64,000 nt of DNA, taken from contig CAWJFE010000001.1 of assembly GCA_963842125.1 (NCBI GenBank), forward strand, positions 124,001-188,000. The letters are read 5' to 3'. A program made the translations under genes and the position numbers. The stretch is from CAWCWK01 sp963842125 (lineage in GTDB: Bacteria; Pseudomonadota; Alphaproteobacteria; Rhizobiales; CAWCWK01). This document shows positions 18,111 through 27,123 of the stretch, in pieces. The notes under the pieces were generated by a model. The model had not been told where the DNA came from. It saw only the letters and a program-made list of their open reading frames with translations, and made no database searches. The first letter of the stretch is position 1. Each line of letters begins with the position of its first letter.

Positions 18111-19694
18111 TCACCCGAAGACGAAGTCGTCCGCGCTGAGGGCCGTGGTCGCGACCCCGCTGATGAAGACCGTGGAGCCGCCACCGAGATCGATGACGGC
18201 CGAGCCGGTGCCCGACAGCTTGGCCTGGACGTCGGCGAACGAGTTGAACGTATTCGTCGTCCCCGTCAGCCAGATACGGTCTTCGGCGGTGTTGAAGCCG
18301 AAGATGAAGTCCTGACCCGACCCTGCGGTGAAGCCGAAGACGTCCGCGCCGCCCTCGCCCGAGAGGCTGTCCCGCCCGGCGCCGCCCCACAGGGTGTCGG
18401 CGCCGTTGCCGCCGAAGATGTTGTCGGTATCGCCGCCGCCGAAGAGGAGGTCGTTGCCGTCATTGCCCGACACCTGCTCGTTGCCGACGCCGGCATAGAC
18501 GGTGTCGTTGCCGTTGCCGGCGAAGATGGTGTCGTTCTCGGATGCCGCCACGCCGCGACCGCCGAAGATCTGATCGTTGCCGTCACCGCCGGAGAAGTAG
18601 TCGTTGCCGCCATTGGCGGCGTCGGACCGGCCGCCAAAGAGCATGTCGTCGCCGCCGCCACCGATCAGCGTATCGTTGCCGAAGCCGCCGCCGATCGTGT
18701 CGTTGCCGACATCGGAATACTCGACGATCGAATCGTCGCCGTAGCCCATGTAGATCTCGTCGTTGCCTTTGCCGCCATAGGCCGTGTCGTTGCCGGAGCC
18801 ACCGAAGATCTGATCGTTATTGTCGCCACCATCGAGCCGGTCGTTGCCATCCGCGCCGAAGAGCTGGTCGTCGCCGAAGCCGCCGCCGATGATGTCGTCG
18901 CCGCCAAGGCCCCGCATGGCGTCGCGCCCATCGGTGCCGATCATCTGGTTGGCCGCGTTCGTGCCGGCCTGCGTCAGCGTCTTGGTGGCGGCGTCGAAGC
19001 TGAACGCCGAGATGCTGTTGGAGAGGGCCGCGCTCGACCCGTAGAGGCTTTGTAGCGCTTGGATGTCGAGCGGGCCGAGCGTCGTCTGGGCCGGACCGGT
19101 ATAGCTCATGATCGTCTGGGACGAGGTGTCGAGGCTGGAGCCGAGCGTCGGATCGCCCTCGAAGGGATGCTTGAGGCCGAGCGCGTGGCCAATCTCGTGC
19201 ATCGCCGTGTCGAGGATCGAGGCCGAGGGCGAGAAATCCTGCGTATCGAAGAACACGTCACCCGCGATCTTCGAGGCGAAGACGCTTTGCGTCGTCACCG
19301 TCGTGCCGGGGTAGAAGGCGAAGCCGGCGGCGTTCCCCTTGCCGGCCACGGTCGAGAAATCCATCATCTGGAACGTGACGGTGCCGCCGCTGTCGACCTC
19401 GAAGAACCTGACGCCCGAGGCCGCCTCGATCTGCGCGATCGCGTTCTTCACCTCGGCCTTCTGGCTGACGCTCAACTCGACGACGGTGTTGGTGGCCGCC
19501 GCGCCATAGCGCTCGGTCACATGGGCCTCGGCGCCCCGCGTGCCGGTAAAGGAATAGGTCAGCAGCATCGGTTTGCCGGTCAGGCCGGTCCAGGTCCGAT
19601 CGCTGAGAAGCGCGGTGAAATTGTCGACCACCGCATCGGCGGAGATGTCGGGCAGCGGGCCGCCCGGTGCGTCGTGATCATGGTCGTGCATCAT
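18111..19694 (-). CDS. Secreted RTX zinc metalloprotease, serralysin-like (M10)
   Basis: A 527-residue protein with no signal peptide. The zinc site HEIGHALGLKH is at residues 166-176, giving three histidine ligands and the catalytic Glu167; the Met-turn SYT preceded by IM is at about 195-199. These are the marks of metzincins of the M10 family. Residues 255-450 are RTX calcium-binding nonapeptides, and the C-terminus ends in SADDFVFG, typical of type I secretion signals. It is probably exported by the ABC/HlyD-type pair encoded immediately downstream. An AGGAGT ribosome binding site lies just upstream of the start (two consecutive ATG codons, 19694 and 19691). The prodomain is very short compared with classic serralysins. 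Confidence 0.9.
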   Translation of the reverse strand: MMHDHDHDAPGGPLPDISADAVVDNFTALLSDRTWTGLTGKPMLLTYSFTGTRGAEAHVTERYGAAATNTVVELSVSQKAEVKNAIAQIEAASGVRFFEVDSGGTVTFQMMDFSTVAGKGNAAGFAFYPGTTVTTQSVFASKIAGDVFFDTQDFSPSASILDTAMHEIGHALGLKHPFEGDPTLGSSLDTSSQTIMSYTGPAQTTLGPLDIQALQSLYGSSAALSNSISAFSFDAATKTLTQAGTNAANQMIGTDGRDAMRGLGGDDIIGGGFGDDQLFGADGNDRLDGGDNNDQIFGGSGNDTAYGGKGNDEIYMGYGDDSIVEYSDVGNDTIGGGFGNDTLIGGGGDDMLFGGRSDAANGGNDYFSGGDGNDQIFGGRGVAASENDTIFAGNGNDTVYAGVGNEQVSGNDGNDLLFGGGDTDNIFGGNGADTLWGGAGRDSLSGEGGADVFGFTAGSGQDFIFGFNTAEDRIWLTGTTNTFNSFADVQAKLSGTGSAVIDLGGGSTVFISGVATTALSADDFVFG

Positions 19695-20053
19695 GGTGGT
19701 ACTCCTATACTGACCCGCCGGACGGGCGCCCGGCGGCGGCCGAGCCTAACGTTGCGGCAGGATATCGCGCTGAAGATTATGTCCGGTGTGATAAAAGAGT
19801 GAAAATGGAGCGAAGCTGTGGCCGGCCTCGTCCAGCCCCCTTCAGGGCGGCCTCTCATGACCACGCCTCGGGTGCCATCCCCGCCCGATATCCCCCCATC
19901 CGCCGCATTCTCGCCGCGCGGCGGGCATAGCGCCTCGACGCGTCCGGCCGTGGCGTTTCTAGGCGCCGAGATGATGGATGGGCTTCACCGCCCCTCCACC
20001 GCATTCGCGGCCGCATACCATAGGGGGACCGGCCTGCGGCGCAGGACCGGTGA
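19695..20053. other. Divergent intergenic region, 359 bp
   Basis: This gap separates the minus-strand protease gene from the plus-strand sulfotransferase/GT gene, so it must contain promoters for both. Besides the AGGAGT ribosome binding site of the protease gene I see no clear promoter consensus, RNA gene or repeat in it. Confidence 0.6.
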
Positions 20054-23000
20054 GTGAGGATCGCGACAGACGTGCCCGCCAATGCCGACGACATCGCGCC
20101 TGCCGCACCCTCCGGCGAGCCGGCCGAAGACCAGAGCGCGCCGGCCGCAGTGCAACGCGGGCGCACGGTGGTCTTCGTCGTCGGCATGCATCGCAGCGGG
20201 ACGTCGCTGACGGCCGGGCTTCTGGGCGCCAACTGGGGCGGGTTGCCGACCGATCTGCTGCCCTCAAGCGAGGGCAACGCATACGGCCATTTCGAATCGA
20301 AGCGCCTCACCCTCTTCAACGAGAGCCTGCTGCGCGCCTGCGGCAGCGCCTGGGACGATGCGGCTCCGCTCGATATCGCGCGTGCCCTCGACCCCGACGC
20401 CCATCACCGTTGGTGCCGGCGCGCGGGCGCCCTCCTCGACGAGGAGTTCGGCGATCGCGACCGTCTCGTCTTCAAGGACCCGCGCCTCTGCCGGCTGATG
20501 CCGTTCTGGCGGGCGGTCGCGCAGGATCGTGGCCTGACGGCGAAGGCGGTCCTGCCGCTACGCCATCCGGACGAGGTCGCGGCCTCGCTACAGGCACGGG
20601 ACGGCCTGACGCCGGCCTATACGCTGCGCCTCTGGCTGCGCAACGTGCTCGATGCCGATGCGGGCACCCAAGGCATGCCCCGGGCCTATGTCTCCTACGA
20701 TGCGATCCTCGACGACTGGAACGGCCGTCACGCGATCCTTGCGGAGCATCTCGGCCTTGGTGGTGGTCGGGCCGCCGCCGGTCATCACCTTATCCAGAGC
20801 GGCCTGCGCCACCATCGCGCCAACGGTGTGGGTGATCGGACCATGCCGTCCCAGATCGCCCGGAGCTTCGCCGCTCTCACCGGCGCTGCTTCCGACAACG
20901 TATCGCCGGACGCGACGGTCCTCGACGAAGCCCGGACCTGGCTCGACGGCGAGGCGCTATCCTGGTGGGTGCTGCGCGAGGAAGTCACCGCGCGGCGCGC
21001 ATTGCTGGAGGCCAGCACCGAGTCGCTCGATGCCCTCGTGCAGCGCATGGCGGACGAGCGGGACGCGCTTCTGGGTCAGACCGAGACCGCCATCGGTAGC
21101 CTCTCCCGGCCCGACGACGCCGGACTGCAGACGCGTGGTGCCTTTCCGGTGCCCGTCGACCGACACGACGCCAGCGACGCACCTGTCGAGGCCGATGGCT
21201 CGCTCGCGGCCGTGGCACGCCTTCGGCTTCGCGAAGCCGCCCTGTCGCAGACGCGGGCCCTGCGAACCATCGCGGACATGCGCTCGAGCAGCTCCTGGCA
21301 GCTCACCAAGCCGATTCGCTATGCCGGATACGCGGCGCGGCACTATCTGTTGCGGCCGCTGCGCGCGCTGCAGAACCGCGTCCTCCTCCACACGCACCGC
21401 GCCGTCGCCCGGGCCCGGCCCGGCAACGAGGACGTGGCGCGCTATTTCGATGCCGGATGGTACCGCCATTCGGGCGCGCGGCTCCCGGTGACGGTCCACC
21501 CGCTCGACCACTATATCGCCGGCGGTCATGCCGAGGGGCGAGAGCCGGCCGCGTGGTTCGATTCGGCGCGCTACCGGGCCCTCGCCGGCCTCGGGCCCGA
21601 CGAGCCGCCCTTCGTCCATTTCGTGCGCAGCGGCGTACCTGCGGGTCTCTTCGATCCGACGGACGAGCATCTCGCTGTCGCGGCCGACATTCTCCTGCGC
21701 CCCGTCCTGCCGGCCGGCTGGCGTGTCGCCGGCATCTCCGATCTCTCCATCCGCGACGGCGCGTTCTACAGCACCGGGCCCGATCCGCAGATCGTGATGG
21801 AGCCCGACCGGCCGCTTTCGGCCGGCGTCTATATCGTCACCTGGGCCTATTCGGGCGCGCGCGGCCTCGCGCCGACGCTCTATTTCGATATCGGGGAGGG
21901 TTTTACGCCCGAATGGTCGGCCGTGATGGTGCCGAGCGGCAAGGGGCGTGGGCGCTGCATCGTCGATCTGCCGCGCCGCGCGACCCGGTTGCGCTTCGAC
22001 CCCTTCGAGGCCGCCGGGCGCCGCGTGCGGCTCGAAGGGTTGGGCCTGACGCCCGTCTCTCTCGCCGCCCTCGTCGGCGACCGGGTGCGGCGCCGGCTCG
22101 GGACTGGCGAGACCGAAGGCGCGCCCCTCCCCGTCTCGGTACGCGGCCGGTTTCTCGGCGGTCCACGCCCCTTCTCGCCCAGCCAGACCGATACGGGCGC
22201 CGACGCGGCCTATCAAAGCTGGATCGACGCTTTCGACGACGACGAGGCCGATTTCGAGACCCTGCGGGCAACCGTCGCGGAACTGCCGGAGCGGCCGCTG
22301 ATCAGCGTTCTCATGCCGGTCTACAACGCGCCGGCCGATCTTCTGGACGCGGCCATCCAGTCCGTCGTCGAGCAGGTCTACCCCGACTGGGAGCTTTGTA
22401 TCGCCAACGACGCCTCGACGGCCGGCCACGTTGCCCCGCTTCTCGATGCCTGGGCGGCCAAGGACGCGCGGATCAAGGTCGTCCACCGGCCTACGAACGG
22501 CCATATCAGCCACGCCTCCAACAGCGCGCTGGAACTCGTGACGGGCGACTGGTTCGCGCTGCTCGACAATGACGACGTCCTCAGGCCCAACGCACTGGCC
22601 GAGATGGCGCTCGCCATCGCCGCCAACCCGCAAGCCGGGCTCCTCTATTCCGACGAGGACAAGATCGACGAGGACGACAAGCGCTTCTCGCCCTTCTTCA
22701 AGCCCGACTTCTCGCCCGATCTCTTCGCGTCGCAGAACTATCTCAACCACCTCACCGTCCACCGCACCGATCTCGTGCGGCGCGTGGGCGCTTGGCGGCC
22801 GGGCTATGAGGGCAGCCAGGACTACGACCTCAACCTGCGGGTCATCGCCGGGCTGACCCGCGAGCAGGTCGTCCACGTTCCCAAGATCCTCTATCACTGG
22901 CGCGCCGTCGAGGGCTCGACGGCGGCCGAGAACGATGCCAAGGGCTACGCCTACGAGGCCGGCCTGAAGGCGCTGCAGGATGCCACGACGGAGACCGGCG

Positions 23001-23893
23001 CCGTGGTCGAGCCGATGTCGGACGTGCCCTTCTACCGCACCATCCACCCGGTCCCGGCCGAGGCGCCGCACGTCACGCTCGTCATCCCGACCAAGGACCG
23101 GCGCGACCTCCTGGAGCGCTGCATCTCCTCGATCCTGGAGATCACCCACTACCCGGCCTTCGACATCGTCGTCGTCGACAACAACTCCGAAGAGGGCGAG
23201 ACCCGCGCCTATTTCGCGAGCCTGGCCGACGAGCCCCGGGTCAGCATTCTGCCCCACCCCCACGCCTTCAACTATTCGGCCATCAACAATGCCGCCGTCG
23301 AGGTCGCGAGGGGTTCGATCCTCGGGCTCGTCAACAACGATATCGAGGCCATCGGGCCGGACTGGATGCGCGAGATGGTCAGCCACGCCGTCCGCCCGGG
23401 CGTCGGTTGCGTCGGCGCCAAGCTCTACTATCCGGACGACCGCGTACAGCATGGCGGCGTCGTTCTCGGCGTCGGCGGGGTGGCGGGGCATGCGTCGCTC
23501 AACCTGCCGCGCTCCTCGCCCGGCTATTTCGGCCGGCTCGCCGTCACGCATGACGTCTCGGCCGTCACGGCGGCCTGCCTCTTCGTGCGGCGCGCGATCT
23601 GGGACGAGGTCGGCGGGCTCGACGCCGAGCGCCTGAAGGTCGCCTTCAACGATGTCGATTTCTGCCTCAAGGTGCGCGAGGCGGGCTATCGCAATGTCTG
23701 GACGCCGTTCGCCGAACTCTACCACCACGAATCGGCCAGTCGGGGCTCGGACGTCTCCGAAGAGAAGCGCGCCCGCTTCGTCGGCGAGGTCGAGACGATG
23801 ATGGAGCGCTGGGGCGAAGCGCTGGAGAACGACCCCTACTACAACCCCAACCTCAATCGCGAGGCGGCCGACTTCTCGCCCCGCCGGACGTGA
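20054..23893 (+). CDS. Multidomain sulfotransferase / GT2 / GT2 protein
   Basis: A 1279-residue protein with a GTG start. Residues 38-290 form a sulfotransferase-like domain with the PAPS loop GMHRSGTSLTAGLLG (44-58) and FKDPRLCRLMPFW. After a linker, residues about 455-530 repeat the YFDAGWY...HYI.GG..EGR.P..WFD pattern also seen in the protein at the window start. Two GT2 domains follow: the first from about 750 (ISVLMPVYNAP, with LLDNDDVL as the DxD motif), the second from about 1005 (VTLVIPTKDRRDLLERC, LVNNDIEAIGPDWMREM). It is likely a cytosolic or membrane-associated enzyme that extends a surface glycan and adds sulfate. The 3' end overlaps the convergent RgpF-like gene by 41 bp. Confidence 0.85.
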   Translation: MRIATDVPANADDIAPAAPSGEPAEDQSAPAAVQRGRTVVFVVGMHRSGTSLTAGLLGANWGGLPTDLLPSSEGNAYGHFESKRLTLFNESLLRACGSAWDDAAPLDIARALDPDAHHRWCRRAGALLDEEFGDRDRLVFKDPRLCRLMPFWRAVAQDRGLTAKAVLPLRHPDEVAASLQARDGLTPAYTLRLWLRNVLDADAGTQGMPRAYVSYDAILDDWNGRHAILAEHLGLGGGRAAAGHHLIQSGLRHHRANGVGDRTMPSQIARSFAALTGAASDNVSPDATVLDEARTWLDGEALSWWVLREEVTARRALLEASTESLDALVQRMADERDALLGQTETAIGSLSRPDDAGLQTRGAFPVPVDRHDASDAPVEADGSLAAVARLRLREAALSQTRALRTIADMRSSSSWQLTKPIRYAGYAARHYLLRPLRALQNRVLLHTHRAVARARPGNEDVARYFDAGWYRHSGARLPVTVHPLDHYIAGGHAEGREPAAWFDSARYRALAGLGPDEPPFVHFVRSGVPAGLFDPTDEHLAVAADILLRPVLPAGWRVAGISDLSIRDGAFYSTGPDPQIVMEPDRPLSAGVYIVTWAYSGARGLAPTLYFDIGEGFTPEWSAVMVPSGKGRGRCIVDLPRRATRLRFDPFEAAGRRVRLEGLGLTPVSLAALVGDRVRRRLGTGETEGAPLPVSVRGRFLGGPRPFSPSQTDTGADAAYQSWIDAFDDDEADFETLRATVAELPERPLISVLMPVYNAPADLLDAAIQSVVEQVYPDWELCIANDASTAGHVAPLLDAWAAKDARIKVVHRPTNGHISHASNSALELVTGDWFALLDNDDVLRPNALAEMALAIAANPQAGLLYSDEDKIDEDDKRFSPFFKPDFSPDLFASQNYLNHLTVHRTDLVRRVGAWRPGYEGSQDYDLNLRVIAGLTREQVVHVPKILYHWRAVEGSTAAENDAKGYAYEAGLKALQDATTETGAVVEPMSDVPFYRTIHPVPAEAPHVTLVIPTKDRRDLLERCISSILEITHYPAFDIVVVDNNSEEGETRAYFASLADEPRVSILPHPHAFNYSAINNAAVEVARGSILGLVNNDIEAIGPDWMREMVSHAVRPGVGCVGAKLYYPDDRVQHGGVVLGVGGVAGHASLNLPRSSPGYFGRLAVTHDVSAVTAACLFVRRAIWDEVGGLDAERLKVAFNDVDFCLKVREAGYRNVWTPFAELYHHESASRGSDVSEEKRARFVGEVETMMERWGEALENDPYYNPNLNREAADFSPRRT

Positions 23894-24875
23894 CGACGCG
23901 CCGCCAGCGCCCGAGCGTGCGGGTGATCTTGCCGGCGACGGCGGCGCTCGCATAGGCGACGGCGGTCGTCGCCTCCTCGGTGCGCGTCGGCCTGCCCGTG
24001 CGGCGCGCCTCGTAGTCCCGCCGGATCCATCGGCGCGCGTCGACCATGCGGGCCGCCAGCGTGCGAGAGCCGGGACCCGCCTCGCCGACACGCGCGAGAT
24101 GGTCCGCGATCGGCGCGACGAGATCGGGCTCGATCTCCGCCACGACCTCCCGCCAGCGATCGACATCGGTGAGGCCGAGCGGGTTGGCGCGCAGGAGCTC
24201 GACCTTGAGGAAGGGCACCCGTCCATCCCGGATCAGCTCCTCCCAGAGGACGTGCGACGGGTTGTAGGGCCGCAGCCGCATGATCGGATTGACGTCCCGC
24301 GCGCTGAAGGCCGCCGAATAGGTGAACCCCGCCGCGACGAGCGCGCGGGTCAGCCCGACCTCCGCGCCCTCGATGATCGCGCGCTTCTCCATGCCGGCAA
24401 AGGGCTGGCCGAGAACGCCGCGAAACGCCTCGCTCTGATGCACCTCGCGCCGGCACCAGACGAACCAGCTCTGGAGATGCGGCTCGACATCGATGCTTTC
24501 GATGAGACCGAAGACATCGGCGCCCTTGGCAAGCTCCGCCTCCACGATCGGCGCCAGCGGGCCGATGGGCCCGTAGACGCTGTCATTGGCCAGCAGCAGA
24601 TCGCCCGTCAGGTCCGCGCCATGCTTGGCATAGGCCGCGGCCCAGGAGCCGAAATCGTGCCCCTCGTTCGCCCGCACGATCACGTCGGCGCAGCGCGCGC
24701 GCAAGGTCGCCAGATCGTCCTCACCGAGCGGCACCACGGTGACGAAGACGATCGCGATGTCGAGCGCGATCAGGCGGTCGAGATAGTGAAGGACGTGGGC
24801 GCCGAGGATGGCGTCTTGATCGTAGTGGGCGAAGAAGCAAACCCGGGGGGCGGTGGTCACGAGGGCATGCGCCAT
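23853..24875 (-). CDS. Rhamnan synthesis protein F (RgpF)-like
   Basis: A 340-residue protein. VCFFAHYDQDAILGAHVLHY at residues 12-31, NEGHDFGSWAAAYAKHG and LLANDSVYGPIGPL match the conserved N-terminal blocks of the RgpF family, which takes part in rhamnan and related polysaccharide assembly as a glycosyltransferase-like protein. FGLIESIDVEPHLQSWF follows as in family members. It ends inside the 3' end of the convergent multidomain glycosyltransferase gene (41-bp overlap), so transcription of the two may interfere. Its C-terminal tail (from about residue 270) is Arg-rich and variable. Confidence 0.8.
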   Translation of the reverse strand: MAHALVTTAPRVCFFAHYDQDAILGAHVLHYLDRLIALDIAIVFVTVVPLGEDDLATLRARCADVIVRANEGHDFGSWAAAYAKHGADLTGDLLLANDSVYGPIGPLAPIVEAELAKGADVFGLIESIDVEPHLQSWFVWCRREVHQSEAFRGVLGQPFAGMEKRAIIEGAEVGLTRALVAAGFTYSAAFSARDVNPIMRLRPYNPSHVLWEELIRDGRVPFLKVELLRANPLGLTDVDRWREVVAEIEPDLVAPIADHLARVGEAGPGSRTLAARMVDARRWIRRDYEARRTGRPTRTEEATTAVAYASAAVAGKITRTLGRWRRVVTSGGARSRPPRD

Positions 24876-24958
24876 ATGCTGTTCGGTTCCTGGCGCTGCC
24901 AGCGTCTACTAAATAGCCGTTAGAATGGCGCTGGCGCGCCGTTCAACCCTTCTCCCAA

Positions 24959-24984
24959 CCCTCTTCCCGATCTCGGGAAGAGGG
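24959..24984 (-). terminator. Perfect hairpin downstream of lepA
   Basis: CCCTCTTCCCGA and TCGGGAAGAGGG form a perfect 12-bp stem with a 2-nt loop, 38-63 bp beyond the lepA stop. There is no U-tract on the minus strand, so it may block exonucleases rather than terminate on its own. Confidence 0.5.
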
Positions 24985-25021
24985 CTTTCCTATACGGCCA
25001 ACGGGATAATGCCGACGGTCC

Positions 25022-26869
25022 CTACCCATCCATCTTCAAGGCGGCAATGAAGGCCTCCTGCGGGATTTCGACCTTGCCGAACTGGCGCATCTTCTTCTTG
25101 CCGGCCTTCTGCTTGTCGAGGAGTTTTCTCTTACGCGTCGCGTCGCCGCCATAGCACTTGGCGGTCACGTCCTTCCGAAGCGCGCGCACCGTCTCGCGGG
25201 CGATGATCTTGCCGCCCAGCGCCGCCTGGATCGGGATCTGGAAGAGGTGCTGCGGGATGAGCTCCTTCAGCTTCTCGCACATCACCCGTCCGCGCTTCTC
25301 GGCCTGCGAGCGGTGGACCATCATCGAGAGCGCGTCGACCGGCTCGGCATTGACCAGGATCTGCATCTTGACGAGGTCGCCGTCGCGCAGGCCCGTGATC
25401 GCATAGTCGAAGCTCGCATAGCCCTTCGAGATCGATTTCAGCCGGTCGTAGAAATCGAAGACGACCTCGTTGAGCGGCAGCTCGTATTCGACCATCGCCC
25501 GGTTGCCGACGTAAGAGAGCCCGGCTTGCAGGCCGCGCCGCTCCTGGCAGAGCTTGAGGATGGAGCCGAGATATTCGTCCGGCGTCAGGATGGTCGCCTT
25601 GATCCAGGGCTCGCGGATCTCCGCGATCTGGGTGACGTCCGGCAGATCGGCCGGGTTGGTCAGCTCGATCTCGTCGCCGTTGCGCATCGCGATCTCGTAG
25701 ACGACGCTGGGCGCGGTCGCGACGAGGTCGAGGTTGAACTCGCGCTCCAGCCGCTCCTGGATGATCTCGAGATGCAGCAGCCCCAGGAAGCCGCAGCGAA
25801 AGCCGAAGCCGAGGGCGGCCGACGATTCGGTCTCGAAGGAGAAGCTGGCATCGTTGAGCCGCAGCTTGCCCATCGCGGCGCGCAGGTCCTCGAAATCGGC
25901 CGCATCGACCGGGAAGAGGCCGCAGAAGACGACCGGCTGCGCGGGCCGGAAACCCGGCAGCGCCTGTGCGGTCGGCTTCCTCTCGTCGGTGATCGTATCG
26001 CCGACGCGCGTGTCGGCCACTTCCTTGATGGAGGCGGTCAGAAAGCCGATCTCGCCGGCGTTCAGTTCGCCGATATCGGCGAGCTTGGGCGTGATGACGC
26101 CGACCCGGTCGATATCGTAGGTCGCGCCGGTGCCCATCATGCGGACCTTCTGGCCCTTCTTCAGTCGCCCGTCGATGATGCGCACCAGGACGATGACGCC
26201 GAGATACGTATCGTACCAGCTATCGACGAGCATAGCTTTCAACGGTGCGTCCGGGCGGCCCTTGGGCGCGGGCAGCCGGGTCACGATCGCCTCCAGCACC
26301 GCGTCGATGCCGAGGCCGGTCTTGGCCGAGATCTCGAGCGCGTCGGACGCATCGAGCCCGATCACCTCCTCGATCTGCGCCTTGATGCGCTCGGGCTCGG
26401 CCGCCGGCAGGTCGACCTTGTTGAGGACGGGTATGATCTCGTGATCGACCTCGATGGCCTGATAGACGTTGGCGAGCGTCTGCGCCTCCACACCCTGCGA
26501 CGCGTCGACGACGAGGAGCGAGCCCTCGCAGGCGGCGAGGCTGCGGTTCACCTCATAGGCGAAATCGACATGGCCGGGCGTGTCGATGAGGTTGAGCGTA
26601 TAGGTCTCGCCGTCCTTGGCCGTATAGCGCAGGCGCACCGTCTGCGCCTTGATGGTGATGCCGCGCTCGCGCTCGATATCCATCGAATCGAGCACCTGCG
26701 CCGTCATCTCGCGCGCCGTGAGGCCACCGCAGGTCTGGATGAGGCGGTCGGCCAGCGTCGACTTGCCGTGATCGATATGGGCCACGATCGAGAAGTTGCG
26801 GATGTGGGAGAGGGTGACGGGTTCGGTATCGGCCGCGTCGTCGCGGACAAGATCGTAGGCGGTGGCCAT
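25022..26869 (-). CDS. lepA: Elongation factor 4 (LepA)
   Basis: A 615-residue translational GTPase that back-translocates or remodels stalled ribosomes. G-domain motifs are intact: AHIDHGKST (30-38), DTPGH near 98 and NKVDLPAAEP near 150. The EF-G-like domains and the LepA-specific C-terminal domain (QKAGKKKMRQFGKVEIPQEA near the end) are complete. Length is normal; a 15-residue N-terminal extension precedes the usual start region. It stands alone, divergent from the flagellin gene, with a 254-bp gap between the two starts. Confidence 0.97.
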   Translation of the reverse strand: MATAYDLVRDDAADTEPVTLSHIRNFSIVAHIDHGKSTLADRLIQTCGGLTAREMTAQVLDSMDIERERGITIKAQTVRLRYTAKDGETYTLNLIDTPGHVDFAYEVNRSLAACEGSLLVVDASQGVEAQTLANVYQAIEVDHEIIPVLNKVDLPAAEPERIKAQIEEVIGLDASDALEISAKTGLGIDAVLEAIVTRLPAPKGRPDAPLKAMLVDSWYDTYLGVIVLVRIIDGRLKKGQKVRMMGTGATYDIDRVGVITPKLADIGELNAGEIGFLTASIKEVADTRVGDTITDERKPTAQALPGFRPAQPVVFCGLFPVDAADFEDLRAAMGKLRLNDASFSFETESSAALGFGFRCGFLGLLHLEIIQERLEREFNLDLVATAPSVVYEIAMRNGDEIELTNPADLPDVTQIAEIREPWIKATILTPDEYLGSILKLCQERRGLQAGLSYVGNRAMVEYELPLNEVVFDFYDRLKSISKGYASFDYAITGLRDGDLVKMQILVNAEPVDALSMMVHRSQAEKRGRVMCEKLKELIPQHLFQIPIQAALGGKIIARETVRALRKDVTAKCYGGDATRKRKLLDKQKAGKKKMRQFGKVEIPQEAFIAALKMDG

Positions 26870-27123
26870 GTGCGGCGCTCAAGCGTTCGAGAGATCGGTG
26901 TTCGGGCCCACAGATACGCGCGGCCGGCCCGATCGCCAAGCGCTGGTATGTGCGTTCGCGTGCGGGTGGCGTCCATCCGGCGGACCCCGCGGCGCGATTG
27001 CCAGGCATTTGAAACAAAGACGCGTCAAATGCGAGCGCCGGCGTGAACGGCCCTCTCTATCCTCTGCGGCATCATGGCCTCGACCAGACCTCAGGAGGGG
27101 CCCGAGAACGGGCCGGCCGCGAC

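Noticed and set aside
20957..24226. Minus-strand open frame of 1089 codons across the sulfotransferase/GT2 gene
   Set aside because: Low-complexity, His/Asp/Arg-rich antisense shadow; the plus strand contains well-defined PAPS-loop and GT2 motifs.
25247..27046. Plus-strand open frame opposite lepA
   Set aside because: lepA is highly conserved and complete on the minus strand; the antisense frame has no domain.
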